A stretch of 64,000 nt of DNA from JAENVT01 sp963805445 (GTDB taxonomy: Bacteria; Actinomycetota; Acidimicrobiia; Acidimicrobiales; Ilumatobacteraceae), in NCBI GenBank assembly GCA_963805445.1, contig CAWDUI010000047.1:372001-436000 (forward strand). The letters run 5' to 3'. The notes beneath the pieces are model-generated. The model was not told where the DNA came from and did no database searches. It worked only from the letters and a program-made list of their open reading frames with translations. A program made the translations under genes and the position numbers. Positions 20,047 through 28,070 of the stretch are shown piece by piece; within the stretch, counting starts at the first letter, position 1, and each line of letters begins with the position of its first letter.

Positions 20047-20820
20047 ATGCGCCGGGCCCTCATCGTGATCTCCGTGATGGTCCTGGCCGGATGTCATGTC
20101 GACACGACCCTCGACATCTCGATGAAGGCCGATGGCAGCGGCCGCATCACGCTGACCGCGATTGCCGACGCCGACGTGGTGACGCAGGCCCCCGGCCTGG
20201 CGGACGATCTCCGTTTCGACGATGCCCAGACAGCCGGGTGGAAGGTCACCGGGCCGACCGCGACCTCCGACGGCGGCCTGCGCGCCGAACTCACCCACAC
20301 GTTCGCCAACCCGGAGGAGGCGTCGGCGTTGTTGCAGTCGATCAACGGTCCGGGTGGCCCGCTGCACAGCGTCGCCCTGTCTCGGCAGGTCGCCACGGAC
20401 GGTACGACCGTGTCGTTGGTCGGTTCGCTGCGCATCGACGGGCTCACCGCCTTCGCGGACCCGGAAGTGCTCGCTGCCGTCGGGGCGACCCCCTACGCAG
20501 ACGAGATCGCCGCGTCGAGCCAGGGTCCGACCCAGGCAATTGGTGTGACGGTCCGGGCCACGCTGCCGGGCAAGCTCAGCTCGGCCACCGGCACGATCAA
20601 CGGCAGCACCGTGACGTGGATCGTGCCGCTCGACGGCTCGCAGCTCGACCTGTCAACCAGCGCCCTCGACGACCACGGCTCCGCCAAGATCTGGGGTGTT
20701 GCAGCCAACGCCGTGCTGATCGCCCTGGTGGCCTGGTGCGTGATCGCCGCGGCGTTCATCTTCTGGGTCGCCCGACAACGCCAACGTCGCGCCCAACGTC
20801 GCAGCTCCAGGGCCGTGTAA
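20047..20820 (+). CDS. LppM-like membrane lipoprotein
   Basis: 257 residues. A short signal peptide ends in a lipobox (VMVLAGCHVDTTLD), followed by a beta-rich domain beginning DISMKADGSGRITLT, and a C-terminal helix (VLIALVAWCVIAAAFIFWVA) with a basic tail. This order matches mycobacterial LppM, an envelope protein linked to phagosome interactions in mycobacteria; its biochemical role is not settled. The match is from memory of the family pattern, so the name is tentative. The gene is divergent from the sigma factor. Confidence 0.7.
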   Translation: MRRALIVISVMVLAGCHVDTTLDISMKADGSGRITLTAIADADVVTQAPGLADDLRFDDAQTAGWKVTGPTATSDGGLRAELTHTFANPEEASALLQSINGPGGPLHSVALSRQVATDGTTVSLVGSLRIDGLTAFADPEVLAAVGATPYADEIAASSQGPTQAIGVTVRATLPGKLSSATGTINGSTVTWIVPLDGSQLDLSTSALDDHGSAKIWGVAANAVLIALVAWCVIAAAFIFWVARQRQRRAQRRSSRAV

Positions 20821-20831
20821 CACCCATTCTC

Positions 20832-20837
20832 TAGGGT
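20832..20837 (+). promoter_or_regulatory. leaderless -10 element (TAGGGT) for radA
   Basis: TAGGGT lies 7 nt before the radA ATG at 20845, with no ribosome-binding site in between. Confidence 0.5.
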
Positions 20838-20844
20838 GCCCCAT

Positions 20845-22213
20845 ATGTCGAAGATCCGCCTCGTCTACCGCTGCACCGCCTGCGCCACGGCATATCCCAA
20901 GTGGGCCGGCCGCTGCCCGTCGTGCGAGGCGTGGAACTCGATGGTCGAAGACGTCGAAGGTCCCGATCCCGACACGGCGCTGTTGCTGTCGGCCACCTCG
21001 ACGGCAACGGCCATGCCGATCGCCGAGATCGATTCGCTCGTCGGTGGTCCGCAGCCAACGGGCATCGACGAGCTCGATCGCGTGCTCGGGGGTGGGCTGG
21101 TTCCCGGCGCCGTCACGCTGCTCGGTGGCGAGCCAGGCATCGGCAAGAGCACGCTGCTGCTGCAATTGGCCGCAGCGTGGCCGGCGCGCACGCTCTACGT
21201 CAGTGGCGAGGAGAGTGCCCAGCAGGTACGACTGCGCGCCGAACGGCTGGGCGCGCTCGGGCCCAACCTCTGGCTACTGGCCGAGACGTCGCTGCCGCAC
21301 GTGGTCGCGGCGCTCGACACGGTGCAGCCGCAGCTGGTGATCATCGACAGCATCCAGTCCGTGGCCGACGCCGACCTCGGCTCGGCGCCGGGCAGCGTCG
21401 TGCAGGTACGCGGGTGCACGCATCGCCTGGTGGCCGAGGCCAAGAGTCGTGGCATACCCATGGTGCTCGTCGGGCACGTCACCAAAGATGGTGGCCTCGC
21501 CGGGCCGCGGGTGCTCGAGCACATCGTCGACACGGTGCTGAGCTTCGAAGGCGACCGGCACCACGCCCTCCGGTTGCTCCGCGCCGTCAAGCACCGGTTC
21601 GGCTCGACCAACGAGCTCGGCGTGTTCGAGATGGTCGAGCGCGGTCTCGTCGGGGTGCCCGACGCCAGCAGCTTGTTCCTCACCGATCGGCGCACGGGGG
21701 TGGCGGGCTCGGCGGTCACGCCCACGCTCGAAGGCCATCGCCCGTTGCTGGTCGAGGTCCAGGCACTTGACCAACAAGGTCAACTCCGGCGTGCCACCGC
21801 GCCGCAGCGCGCAAGGCCTCGACCCCGGCCGCCTGGCACTGCTGCTGGCGGTGCTCGAACGGCGAGCGCGACTCCCGATGGCCCAGCACGAGGTGTTCGC
21901 CTCTGCCGTCGGGGGCGTGCGGCTGACCGAACCGGGATGCGACCTGCCGATGTGCCTCGCCATCGTCAGTGCGCTGGCCGACCGTCCGTTGCCGTCCGAT
22001 GTCATCTCCTTCGGCGAGATCGGGTTGGCCGGCGAGCTGCGTCAGGTCGTGCACGCCTCCCGCCGGCTCGCCGAGGCGGCGCGCCTCGGGTTCACCCGGG
22101 CCATCGTGCCGGCCAACTCGGCCAACGGCGTCGATGGCATTTCACTGATTCGCGTCGCCACCATTACCGAAGCTTTGCTCGCCGTGGGATTGCACAACGT
22201 CGGCTCCAAGTAG
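20845..22213 (+). CDS. radA: DNA repair protein RadA (one frame error)
   Basis: RecA-related helicase that processes recombination intermediates. Zinc finger C10-x2-C13-x10-C24-x2-C27, Walker A GEPGIGKST, the RadA-specific KHRFGSTNE motif (KNRFG in most members), and a C-terminal Lon-like domain ending near ITEALLAVGL. The frame changes at about 21770 (one extra base in CTTGACC), after which SGVPPRRSAQGLD and the Lon-like part continue; length is 3n+1. radA followed by disA is a conserved neighbourhood in actinobacteria and firmicutes. Confidence 0.93.
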
Positions 22214-22216
22214 AAT
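22211..22216 (+). promoter_or_regulatory. leaderless -10 element (TAGAAT) for disA
   Basis: TAGAAT, a near-consensus -10, overlaps the radA stop codon and ends 6 nt before the disA ATG at 22223. disA may thus be transcribed independently of radA. Confidence 0.5.
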
Positions 22217-22222
22217 CGGTCC

Positions 22223-23213
22223 ATGACGTCCGGACCGCCCTCCGACGCCTTGCACGAGGCACTCGCACTTGTCGCGCCGGGCACGCCGTTGCGCGACGGA
22301 ATCGAGCGGATCGTCCGGGCCAAGACGGGCGCATTGTTGATCGTCGGCGACGGACCCGACGTGCTGGCGATCTGCAGTGGCGGCTTCATGCTCGACGCCC
22401 CGTTCAGCCCGCAGCGACTCAGCGAGCTGGCCAAGATGGACGGCGCGATCATCCTCGGCTCGTACGGCCAACGGCTGGCCAGGGCCAACGTGCACCTCGT
22501 TCCCGATCCTTCGGTGCCGACCACCGAGACCGGCACGCGGCATCGCACCGCCGAACGCGTCGCCCGCTCGATCCCGGTGCCGGTGGTCAGCGTCAGCGAG
22601 GAGATGGGTGTGATCAGCGTCTACGCCGGCGGCATGCGCCACCAACTCCAAGACATCGGCCGTCTGCTCGACCGGGCCAACCAGGCGCTGCAGACGCTGG
22701 AGCGGTACAAGGTGCGTCTCGACGACACGCTGGCGAACCTGACCGCGCTGGAGCTGGAGAACGCGGCCACCATTCGCGACGTGGCCTCGGTGGTACAACG
22801 CGGTGAGATGGTGCGGCGGATCTCGGCCGAGATCGAGACCATGATCGTCGAGCTCGGCGTCGACGCCCGGCTGTTGCGGCTGCAGGTCGACGAAGTGAAC
22901 GGCGAGATCAACCACGAGCTCGAACTGGTGCTGGCCGACTACCCGCGCATCGCCAACAACTGGGCGGGCCACGGTCTCGACGGCGATTCGCCAGCCTCCC
23001 CTCGTGGCCTGCGACTTCTGACCAGGGTGTCGCGCATCACGCCGGCGCTCGCCAACGCAGTCGTCGACCACTTCGGTGATCTCGCCAAGCTCCAGCGGGC
23101 GACCGCCGCGGAGATCGCCGAAGTCGACGGCATGGATGGCGCACTGGCGGCGGCCGTGAAAGAGACCCTCGACCGAATCACCGAGACGAGCATCCTCGAC
23201 CAATATCGCGTGA
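22223..23213 (+). CDS. disA: diadenylate cyclase DisA, DNA integrity scanner (end affected by frame error)
   Basis: Octameric enzyme making c-di-AMP from ATP; activity stops at branched DNA. The cyclase domain shows the DGA (MDGAIIL) and RHR (GTRHRTAER) motifs; a helical linker and a C-terminal helix-hairpin-helix DNA-binding domain follow. The protein should end near SILDQYR. The frame remains open to 23545, running antisense over the next gene, which is unlikely. One extra base near 23208 would place a TGA at 23211-23213, giving about 330 residues and a length of 3n+1. The extra tail is therefore not counted. Confidence 0.9.
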
Positions 23214-23223
23214 GCCCACGGGG

Positions 23224-24147
23224 TCACGTGGGGAAGTATCTGGAGTCTTTGCCCTTGCCTTCCACGGTGACCACACCGTCGTCGACCAACTTGACGAGGT
23301 GCGACAGCACGCTGCGCGCCGCCGGCTTGTGCAGCTCCTCGCGAACGTCGGCGTACATCTGCTTGACCATGCCCTCGATGTCGGAGCAGCCGGATCGCAC
23401 CGCAGCCACGACCTGGGCCTCGCGCTCCAGCCGATGTTCGAGGAACGCGTGCAGGAACGGTTTCGGGTCGGTCACCGGTGCCCCATGGGTCGGCCACAGC
23501 GACAGGTCATTGCGCGCCATCACCTTGCGCAGCGAATCGATGTAGTCACGCATGTCGCCGTCCGGCGGCGACACCACCGTCGTGCTCCAGCCCATCACGT
23601 GATCTCCGGTGAACAAGGCCTGTTCCTCATCGAGCGCGAAGCACATGTGGTTCGAGGTGTGGCCCGGGGTGTGCACCCCACGCATCGTCCATCCGTCACC
23701 CATGGCCGCGACCTCACCATCGCCGACACGCACGTCGGGGTCGAATTCGAGGTCGGTGGTCTCCTCCAGAGTGATGCCCTCCTCGATCTCGCCCGCATCC
23801 GCAGCGTCGGTCTCGACGCTGCCGTGCGGACCGAAGGCGATCGTGGGAGCACCCGTCTGCTCGCGCAGCCATGCGGCCAGCGGCGAGTGGTCGGAGTGGC
23901 AATGGGTCACCAGGATCGCCCGGACGCGCACGCCTTCGAGGCAGGCGGCCAGGGCGTCGCGATGTTCATCGAGCATCGGCCCCGGGTCGATCACGGCGAC
24001 GTCGTCGTGGCCGACGATGTAGGTGCCCGTTCCCAGGTAGGTGTACTTCGACGGGTTGTTGGCGATCACTCGCCGCACGAGCGGTGACACCTGCACGGCC
24101 GTGCCGTACCGCGGCTCACCGAGGGTGACGAACGGGATCGCACTCAT
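23224..24147 (-). CDS. metallo-beta-lactamase-fold hydrolase with winged-helix tail
   Basis: 307 residues. The zinc-binding motif THCHSDH and downstream His/Asp ligands (GVHTPGHT, FTGDHVMGW, PTHGAP) are intact. A C-terminal domain of about 70 residues (EREAQVVAAVRSGCSDIEGMVKQMY onward) has the winged-helix form seen in LACTB2-like nucleases and hydrolases. Substrate unknown; RNA/endoribonuclease activity is possible for that group, but thioester hydrolysis also occurs in the superfamily. It ends 10 nt from the probable disA stop, convergently. Confidence 0.88.
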   Translation of the reverse strand: MSAIPFVTLGEPRYGTAVQVSPLVRRVIANNPSKYTYLGTGTYIVGHDDVAVIDPGPMLDEHRDALAACLEGVRVRAILVTHCHSDHSPLAAWLREQTGAPTIAFGPHGSVETDAADAGEIEEGITLEETTDLEFDPDVRVGDGEVAAMGDGWTMRGVHTPGHTSNHMCFALDEEQALFTGDHVMGWSTTVVSPPDGDMRDYIDSLRKVMARNDLSLWPTHGAPVTDPKPFLHAFLEHRLEREAQVVAAVRSGCSDIEGMVKQMYADVREELHKPAARSVLSHLVKLVDDGVVTVEGKGKDSRYFPT

Positions 24148-24151
24148 CGCG

Positions 24152-25118
24152 TCACCCTAGAGGCGCAACGGACCGGACCTCGCCCACGTGGGCCCCATGA
24201 CCCAGGATCCACTGCGTGACGCCGGCCTCGATAGCCGACGTGTCGATGCCGAGGGCGCGCAGGCCGGCAACCATCACGGGCGGACGAGCCCGATTTGCGC
24301 CGTCGGCGATCTTGATCGCGATGGCCCGACCGTCGGGCAGCGCCGCGGCGAACACCCCATCGGCACCGTCTTTGGCCATCAGCCCCGGCACCCCGCGCAT
24401 GAACTGGGTGACGTCACGATCCTCGCCGCCGACCATCTCGGGGTGCGCTGTCATCGCCCGGTACACAGCCTCGCCGGCCGCGCCGGCAGCACCGGTGGCG
24501 ATCGATCGAAAGCCGCGAGCCAGCCCGATCAGCGAGATGACGTGCGCCGGCGAGCCGCACCCGTCGACGCCGATGTGACGGTGCGGCTCGGCGGCGAGGT
24601 CGTCGATCGTGGCGGTGATCTGTTGCTGCACCGGGTGGTCCGGCGCAAGGTACCCGGCGTCGATCGGCCAGCCGTTGATCACGCTGGTGAGCAGCATGCC
24701 GCTGTGCTTGCCGCTGCAGTTCATCTGCAACGGCGTCGGGCCGCCACCGGCTCGCAGGATCACCTCGGCGGATGCCTCGTCGAGTGGCAGGCCGGCAGTG
24801 TTGGCCAACGATCGCTCGTCGAGCCCGGCCGACGGCCAGGATCCTCCTGGCCGCCTCGACATGCATCGGCGTGCCGTCGTGGCTGGAGCACACCAGCGCC
24901 AGGAGCTGCGGCGGCAGCTCCAGCCCGGCGCGCACCATCGCCAGCGCCTGCATCGGCTTGTTCGACGACCGGGGGTAGATGGCGGCGCCGGGATCGCCGA
25001 CGGCAAATGCCACGGCCCCGCTCGATGCGAGCCCGACGACCGCACCGAAGTGAACCGACTCGTCGAATCCGCTCCGACGCGTGACAGCGACCGGCGCGAA
25101 CGACTCAGGGGTCGGCAT
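24152..25118 (-). CDS. asparaginase, Asparaginase_II family (one frame error)
   Basis: About 322 residues after repair. Family blocks: FDESVHFGAVVGL at the N-terminus, YPRSSNKPMQAL, MNCSGKHSGML, VDGCGSPAH and FMRGVPGLMAKDGADGVFA. Enzymes of this family, typified by Rhizobium etli asparaginase, hydrolyse L-asparagine. One extra base in the CCCGGCC region at about 24824-24830 splits the gene; on repair the text reads LAVGGLDERSLANTAG. The ATG at 25118 overlaps the end of the permease gene by 14 nt; a TTG one codon earlier is the alternative. Confidence 0.9.
24154..24159 (-). promoter_or_regulatory. leaderless -10 element (TAGGGT) for the metallo-hydrolase
   Basis: TAGGGT on the minus strand ends 6 nt before the ATG at 24147 and overlaps the 3' end of the asparaginase gene. 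Confidence 0.5.
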
Positions 25119-26265
25119 CAACGGTGCCGGCTTCGACTCGCTTCATCCTCGTCTTGCGGTTCACTCGTCGGCGCGGCAGCGTGGTCGTGAGATGGCTGTC
25201 GATCACCTCGTGGCGCTCGCCGATGTTGCTGAGCACGGCCTGGGCCATTGCCGCAGCCGGGATGGCCAGCACGGCGCCGACTGCGCCGAGCACCGCGCCG
25301 CCGGCGATCGCCGAACCGAACGCAATCGCCGGGTGAAGGTCCATCGTGCGCGCCGTGATGCGCGGCAGCAAGAGGTAGTTCTCGACCTGCTGGTAGAGAA
25401 CTACGAAGATCAAGATCACCAGCGCCTTCGGTGGCGAATCGACGAACTGCACCAGCACCGGCAACGCACCGGCGATGTAGGTGCCGACCACGGGGAGGAA
25501 CTGGCTGATCAGGCCGACCCACAACGCCATCGCAACCGGTGCCTGGATCCCGATGGCCTGGAACAACACCCAATGGAAGAAGGCCGACAGGCCGGCCAGC
25601 AACGCCCGGGAGTACAGGTAGCCGCCGGTCTTGTCGATCGCCAGCTCCCAGCCGTCGAGCACCCGCCGCTGACGGTCGGGTCGCAACCTGCTGCAGATCG
25701 CACGGCGCATCTTCGGACCATCGGCAACGAGGTAGAACGTGAACAGCAGCACCGACAACGCCTGCACCAACACCCCGAGCGCGGTCACCGAGAGGTCGAC
25801 GACCTTGCCCTGTTGGCTGCGAATGAACTTCTGCACCGAACCGTTCTGGTCGTTGATCGAGCTGATCACCCTCGACGCATTGATCTTCGTGTCGAACGTG
25901 TCGTTGAGGAAGCTGACCGTGCGGTTGACGTACTTCTCGGAGTTGCCCAACAGCTCGGCGATCTGTTGGCCGACGAGGGTGCCGATCGCTGCCACGAACA
26001 CGACGAAGGCCAGGAACACTCCGATCAGGATGACCGCCGTCGCCGTACCCCGGCGCCACCCCCTGGCCGCCAACCGATTGACTCCGGGTTCGATCGCCAG
26101 CGACGTGAAAAGCGAGACCAGCAACAGCAAGAAGAGGCCCGACAGACTGGCCCACACCGACCGGGTGACGATCGACACGATGTAGCCGAGCCAGAAGATG
26201 GCGACGGCTCTCCAGATCCATCGCGGCAAGCGCTCGGGAGGCGACCATGGCTGGGGTTCGGACAT
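25105..26265 (-). CDS. AI-2E family transporter
   Basis: 386 residues with about eight transmembrane helices: a pair near the N-terminus, a long cytoplasmic/periplasmic segment (about residues 110-165), and a C-terminal bundle containing the PVVGTYIAGALPVLVQF and ENYLLLPRI family blocks. The family exports small molecules or drives ion antiport in different members; the name comes from E. coli TqsA. Substrate here is unknown. The ATG at 26265 overlaps the upstream gene stop as TGATG. Confidence 0.88.
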   Translation of the reverse strand: MSEPQPWSPPERLPRWIWRAVAIFWLGYIVSIVTRSVWASLSGLFLLLLVSLFTSLAIEPGVNRLAARGWRRGTATAVILIGVFLAFVVFVAAIGTLVGQQIAELLGNSEKYVNRTVSFLNDTFDTKINASRVISSINDQNGSVQKFIRSQQGKVVDLSVTALGVLVQALSVLLFTFYLVADGPKMRRAICSRLRPDRQRRVLDGWELAIDKTGGYLYSRALLAGLSAFFHWVLFQAIGIQAPVAMALWVGLISQFLPVVGTYIAGALPVLVQFVDSPPKALVILIFVVLYQQVENYLLLPRITARTMDLHPAIAFGSAIAGGAVLGAVGAVLAIPAAAMAQAVLSNIGERHEVIDSHLTTTLPRRRVNRKTRMKRVEAGTVDADP

Positions 26266-27470
26266 CAGTGCCGAGCGTAGTGACCGACTGCGTCGCGAAG
26301 GGTGGAGGCCAGATCCCCGCGCAGCAACACCTCGACGCGATCGAGCCCCAACCACGTCGCCATATCGAGCAGTTCCGGCGCCAGATCCTCGGCGACAGCA
26401 GCCGCCGGCACGCCGGGCTCGGTGAACGAACCCTGCACCATCAAGGCGCCACCCTGGCGGTCAGCCTTCATGTCGACACGACCGACCACGCTGTCGCCCC
26501 ACAGGATCGGCAAGACGTAGTACCCGAAGATTCGCTTCGGTTGCGGCGTGTAGATCTCGATGCGGTAGTGGAAGCCGAACAGCCGGTGAGTGCGTTCCCG
26601 GTTCCACACCACCGGGTCGAACGGGCTCAACAACGCACACGCGGAGATTCGCCGAGGGATGCGGGCGTCGCGATGCACGTAGGCCAGTTGTGTCCACCCC
26701 TCGACCTGCACCTCGCGTAGGGCTCCCTCCTCGACCAGTTCGGCGACGAGCGGCTTGCACGGCGGGTTCTTCTGCCGGTGGTAGTCGGTGAGATCGGTGA
26801 AGGTGCCGATTCCGTGGTGGCGAGCGGCGAGCTCGAGCAGTTGCTTGCGCGCCTCGCGCTCGGGCACCGCCGGGCGGGCCAGCACCTCCGCCGGGATGAC
26901 CCGCTCCGTGAGATCGTAGATGCGGGCGAAGTCGCTGGGGCGACGCGTCGCGGTGATCTGGCCGTTCCAGAAGAGGTGTTCGAGCGCGATCTTGCCGTCG
27001 TCCCAATCCCACCACGTGCCCTTCTTGCCGACCCGTTCGGAGAGGTCCCCAGAGGCGACCGGGCCACCATCGGCGATCCGCTGGTAGACCTCCTCGACGA
27101 ACCCCGGGCGCCGATTGGCCAGCGTCCAGTACCGCGCCCACTTGTGATCGCCGGCCATCCGCCAGCGGTGCAGGTGGTAGTGGGCCATGTCGACGTGCGA
27201 CGCCTCGTGCACCCAGTACTCGAACAGCTCGCCGTTTCGCGTGGCGTCGCCGATCATGCTGCGCGGATGCGGACCGAGTCGGGCGAACAGTGGCAGTTCC
27301 TGGCTGCGCACGAGCACGTTGACCGAGTCGATCTGGATCACGCCCATGCGATCGAGCACGCGACGGAAGTGACGACGATCGACTCTCCCTCGCGGGCGCT
27401 GGTCTGCAAATCCTTGCGCGCCGAGGGCGATCCGGCGCGCCGCGGCGAGCGAGACCTTCTCGGCGGGCAC
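26265..27470 (-). CDS. winged-helix protein of the YcaQ/AlkX DNA glycosylase family
   Basis: 401 residues, full length for the family. Family marks: IQIDSVNVLVRSQELPLFARLG near residue 45 (the QxD motif that is catalytic in YcaQ), EYWVHEASH, and GRVDMKADRQGGAL near the C-terminus. E. coli YcaQ excises alkylated bases from interstrand crosslinks. The QID residues are present here, so activity is plausible. It lies in an apparent operon with the AI-2E transporter, overlapping it by one base of the stop/start, and is 7 nt from the cyclophilin stop context upstream. Confidence 0.88.
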   Translation of the reverse strand: MPAEKVSLAAARRIALGAQGFADQRPRGRVDRRHFRRVLDRMGVIQIDSVNVLVRSQELPLFARLGPHPRSMIGDATRNGELFEYWVHEASHVDMAHYHLHRWRMAGDHKWARYWTLANRRPGFVEEVYQRIADGGPVASGDLSERVGKKGTWWDWDDGKIALEHLFWNGQITATRRPSDFARIYDLTERVIPAEVLARPAVPEREARKQLLELAARHHGIGTFTDLTDYHRQKNPPCKPLVAELVEEGALREVQVEGWTQLAYVHRDARIPRRISACALLSPFDPVVWNRERTHRLFGFHYRIEIYTPQPKRIFGYYVLPILWGDSVVGRVDMKADRQGGALMVQGSFTEPGVPAAAVAEDLAPELLDMATWLGLDRVEVLLRGDLASTLRDAVGHYARH

Positions 27471-27476
27471 CGAAGG

Positions 27477-28031
27477 TCAGTCGGCGACGGTGATGGTGAC
27501 CGAGTTGATCACCACATCGGTGTGCGGTCGATCGCTGTGATCGGTGGCGACCTTGTGCATTGCCTCGACGACGTCGAGACCCTTCACGACCTGACCGAAG
27601 TGGTTGTACTGCGGCGGGAGGCCGACCCCGCTGGGACCGCTGATCAAGAAGAACTGGCTGCCGTTGGTGTTGGGTCCGGCGTTGGCCATGGCCAGCGAGC
27701 CGATCTGGTACCGCTGCTTCACGGGCTCGTCGTTGAACCGGTAGCCAGGGCCACCGCGACCGGTCCCGGTCGGATCGCCGCCCTGGCACATGAAGCCGTT
27801 GATGATGCGGTGGAAGATCACGCCGTCGTAGTAGTGGTGGGCGGCGAGGAACACGAAGTTGTTGACGCTGAGCGGAGCGTTGATCGCGTCGAGGGCGATG
27901 ACCAGCGTGCCCATGCTGGTCTCCATGGTGGCCGTGTAGCGCTTGCTGGTGTCGATGCCCATCTCGGGGGCGGAGTCGAACTGCTGCTTGCGGGGCGCGG
28001 AACCATCGAGGGCGGGAAAGGGGGTAGCCAT
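27477..28031 (-). CDS. cyclophilin-type peptidyl-prolyl cis-trans isomerase
   Basis: 184 residues, cytoplasmic: no signal peptide. Cyclophilin blocks are intact: FHRIINGFMCQGGDPTGTG (catalytic Arg in FHRI), GSLAMANAGPNTNGSQFFL, and HFGQVVKGLDVVEAM. Catalyses proline isomerisation during folding. The ATG at 28031 has a leaderless -10 (TAGCGT). It is the first gene of a minus-strand run (cyclophilin, YcaQ-like, AI-2E transporter, asparaginase) and is divergent from the surface-protein gene. Confidence 0.94.
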   Translation of the reverse strand: MATPFPALDGSAPRKQQFDSAPEMGIDTSKRYTATMETSMGTLVIALDAINAPLSVNNFVFLAAHHYYDGVIFHRIINGFMCQGGDPTGTGRGGPGYRFNDEPVKQRYQIGSLAMANAGPNTNGSQFFLISGPSGVGLPPQYNHFGQVVKGLDVVEAMHKVATDHSDRPHTDVVINSVTITVAD

Positions 28032-28039
28032 GGATCGAC

Positions 28040-28045
28040 ACGCTA
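28040..28045 (-). promoter_or_regulatory. leaderless -10 element (TAGCGT) for the cyclophilin
   Basis: TAGCGT on the minus strand lies 8 nt before the ATG at 28031. Confidence 0.45.
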
Positions 28046-28057
28046 TCCGCGCACGCC

Positions 28058-28063
28058 TAGTGT
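28058..28063 (+). promoter_or_regulatory. leaderless -10 element (TAGTGT) for the surface protein
   Basis: TAGTGT lies 7 nt before the GTG at 28071. It is 12 nt from the oppositely directed element of the cyclophilin, so the two promoters must interfere. Confidence 0.5.
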
Positions 28064-28070
28064 GCGGACG

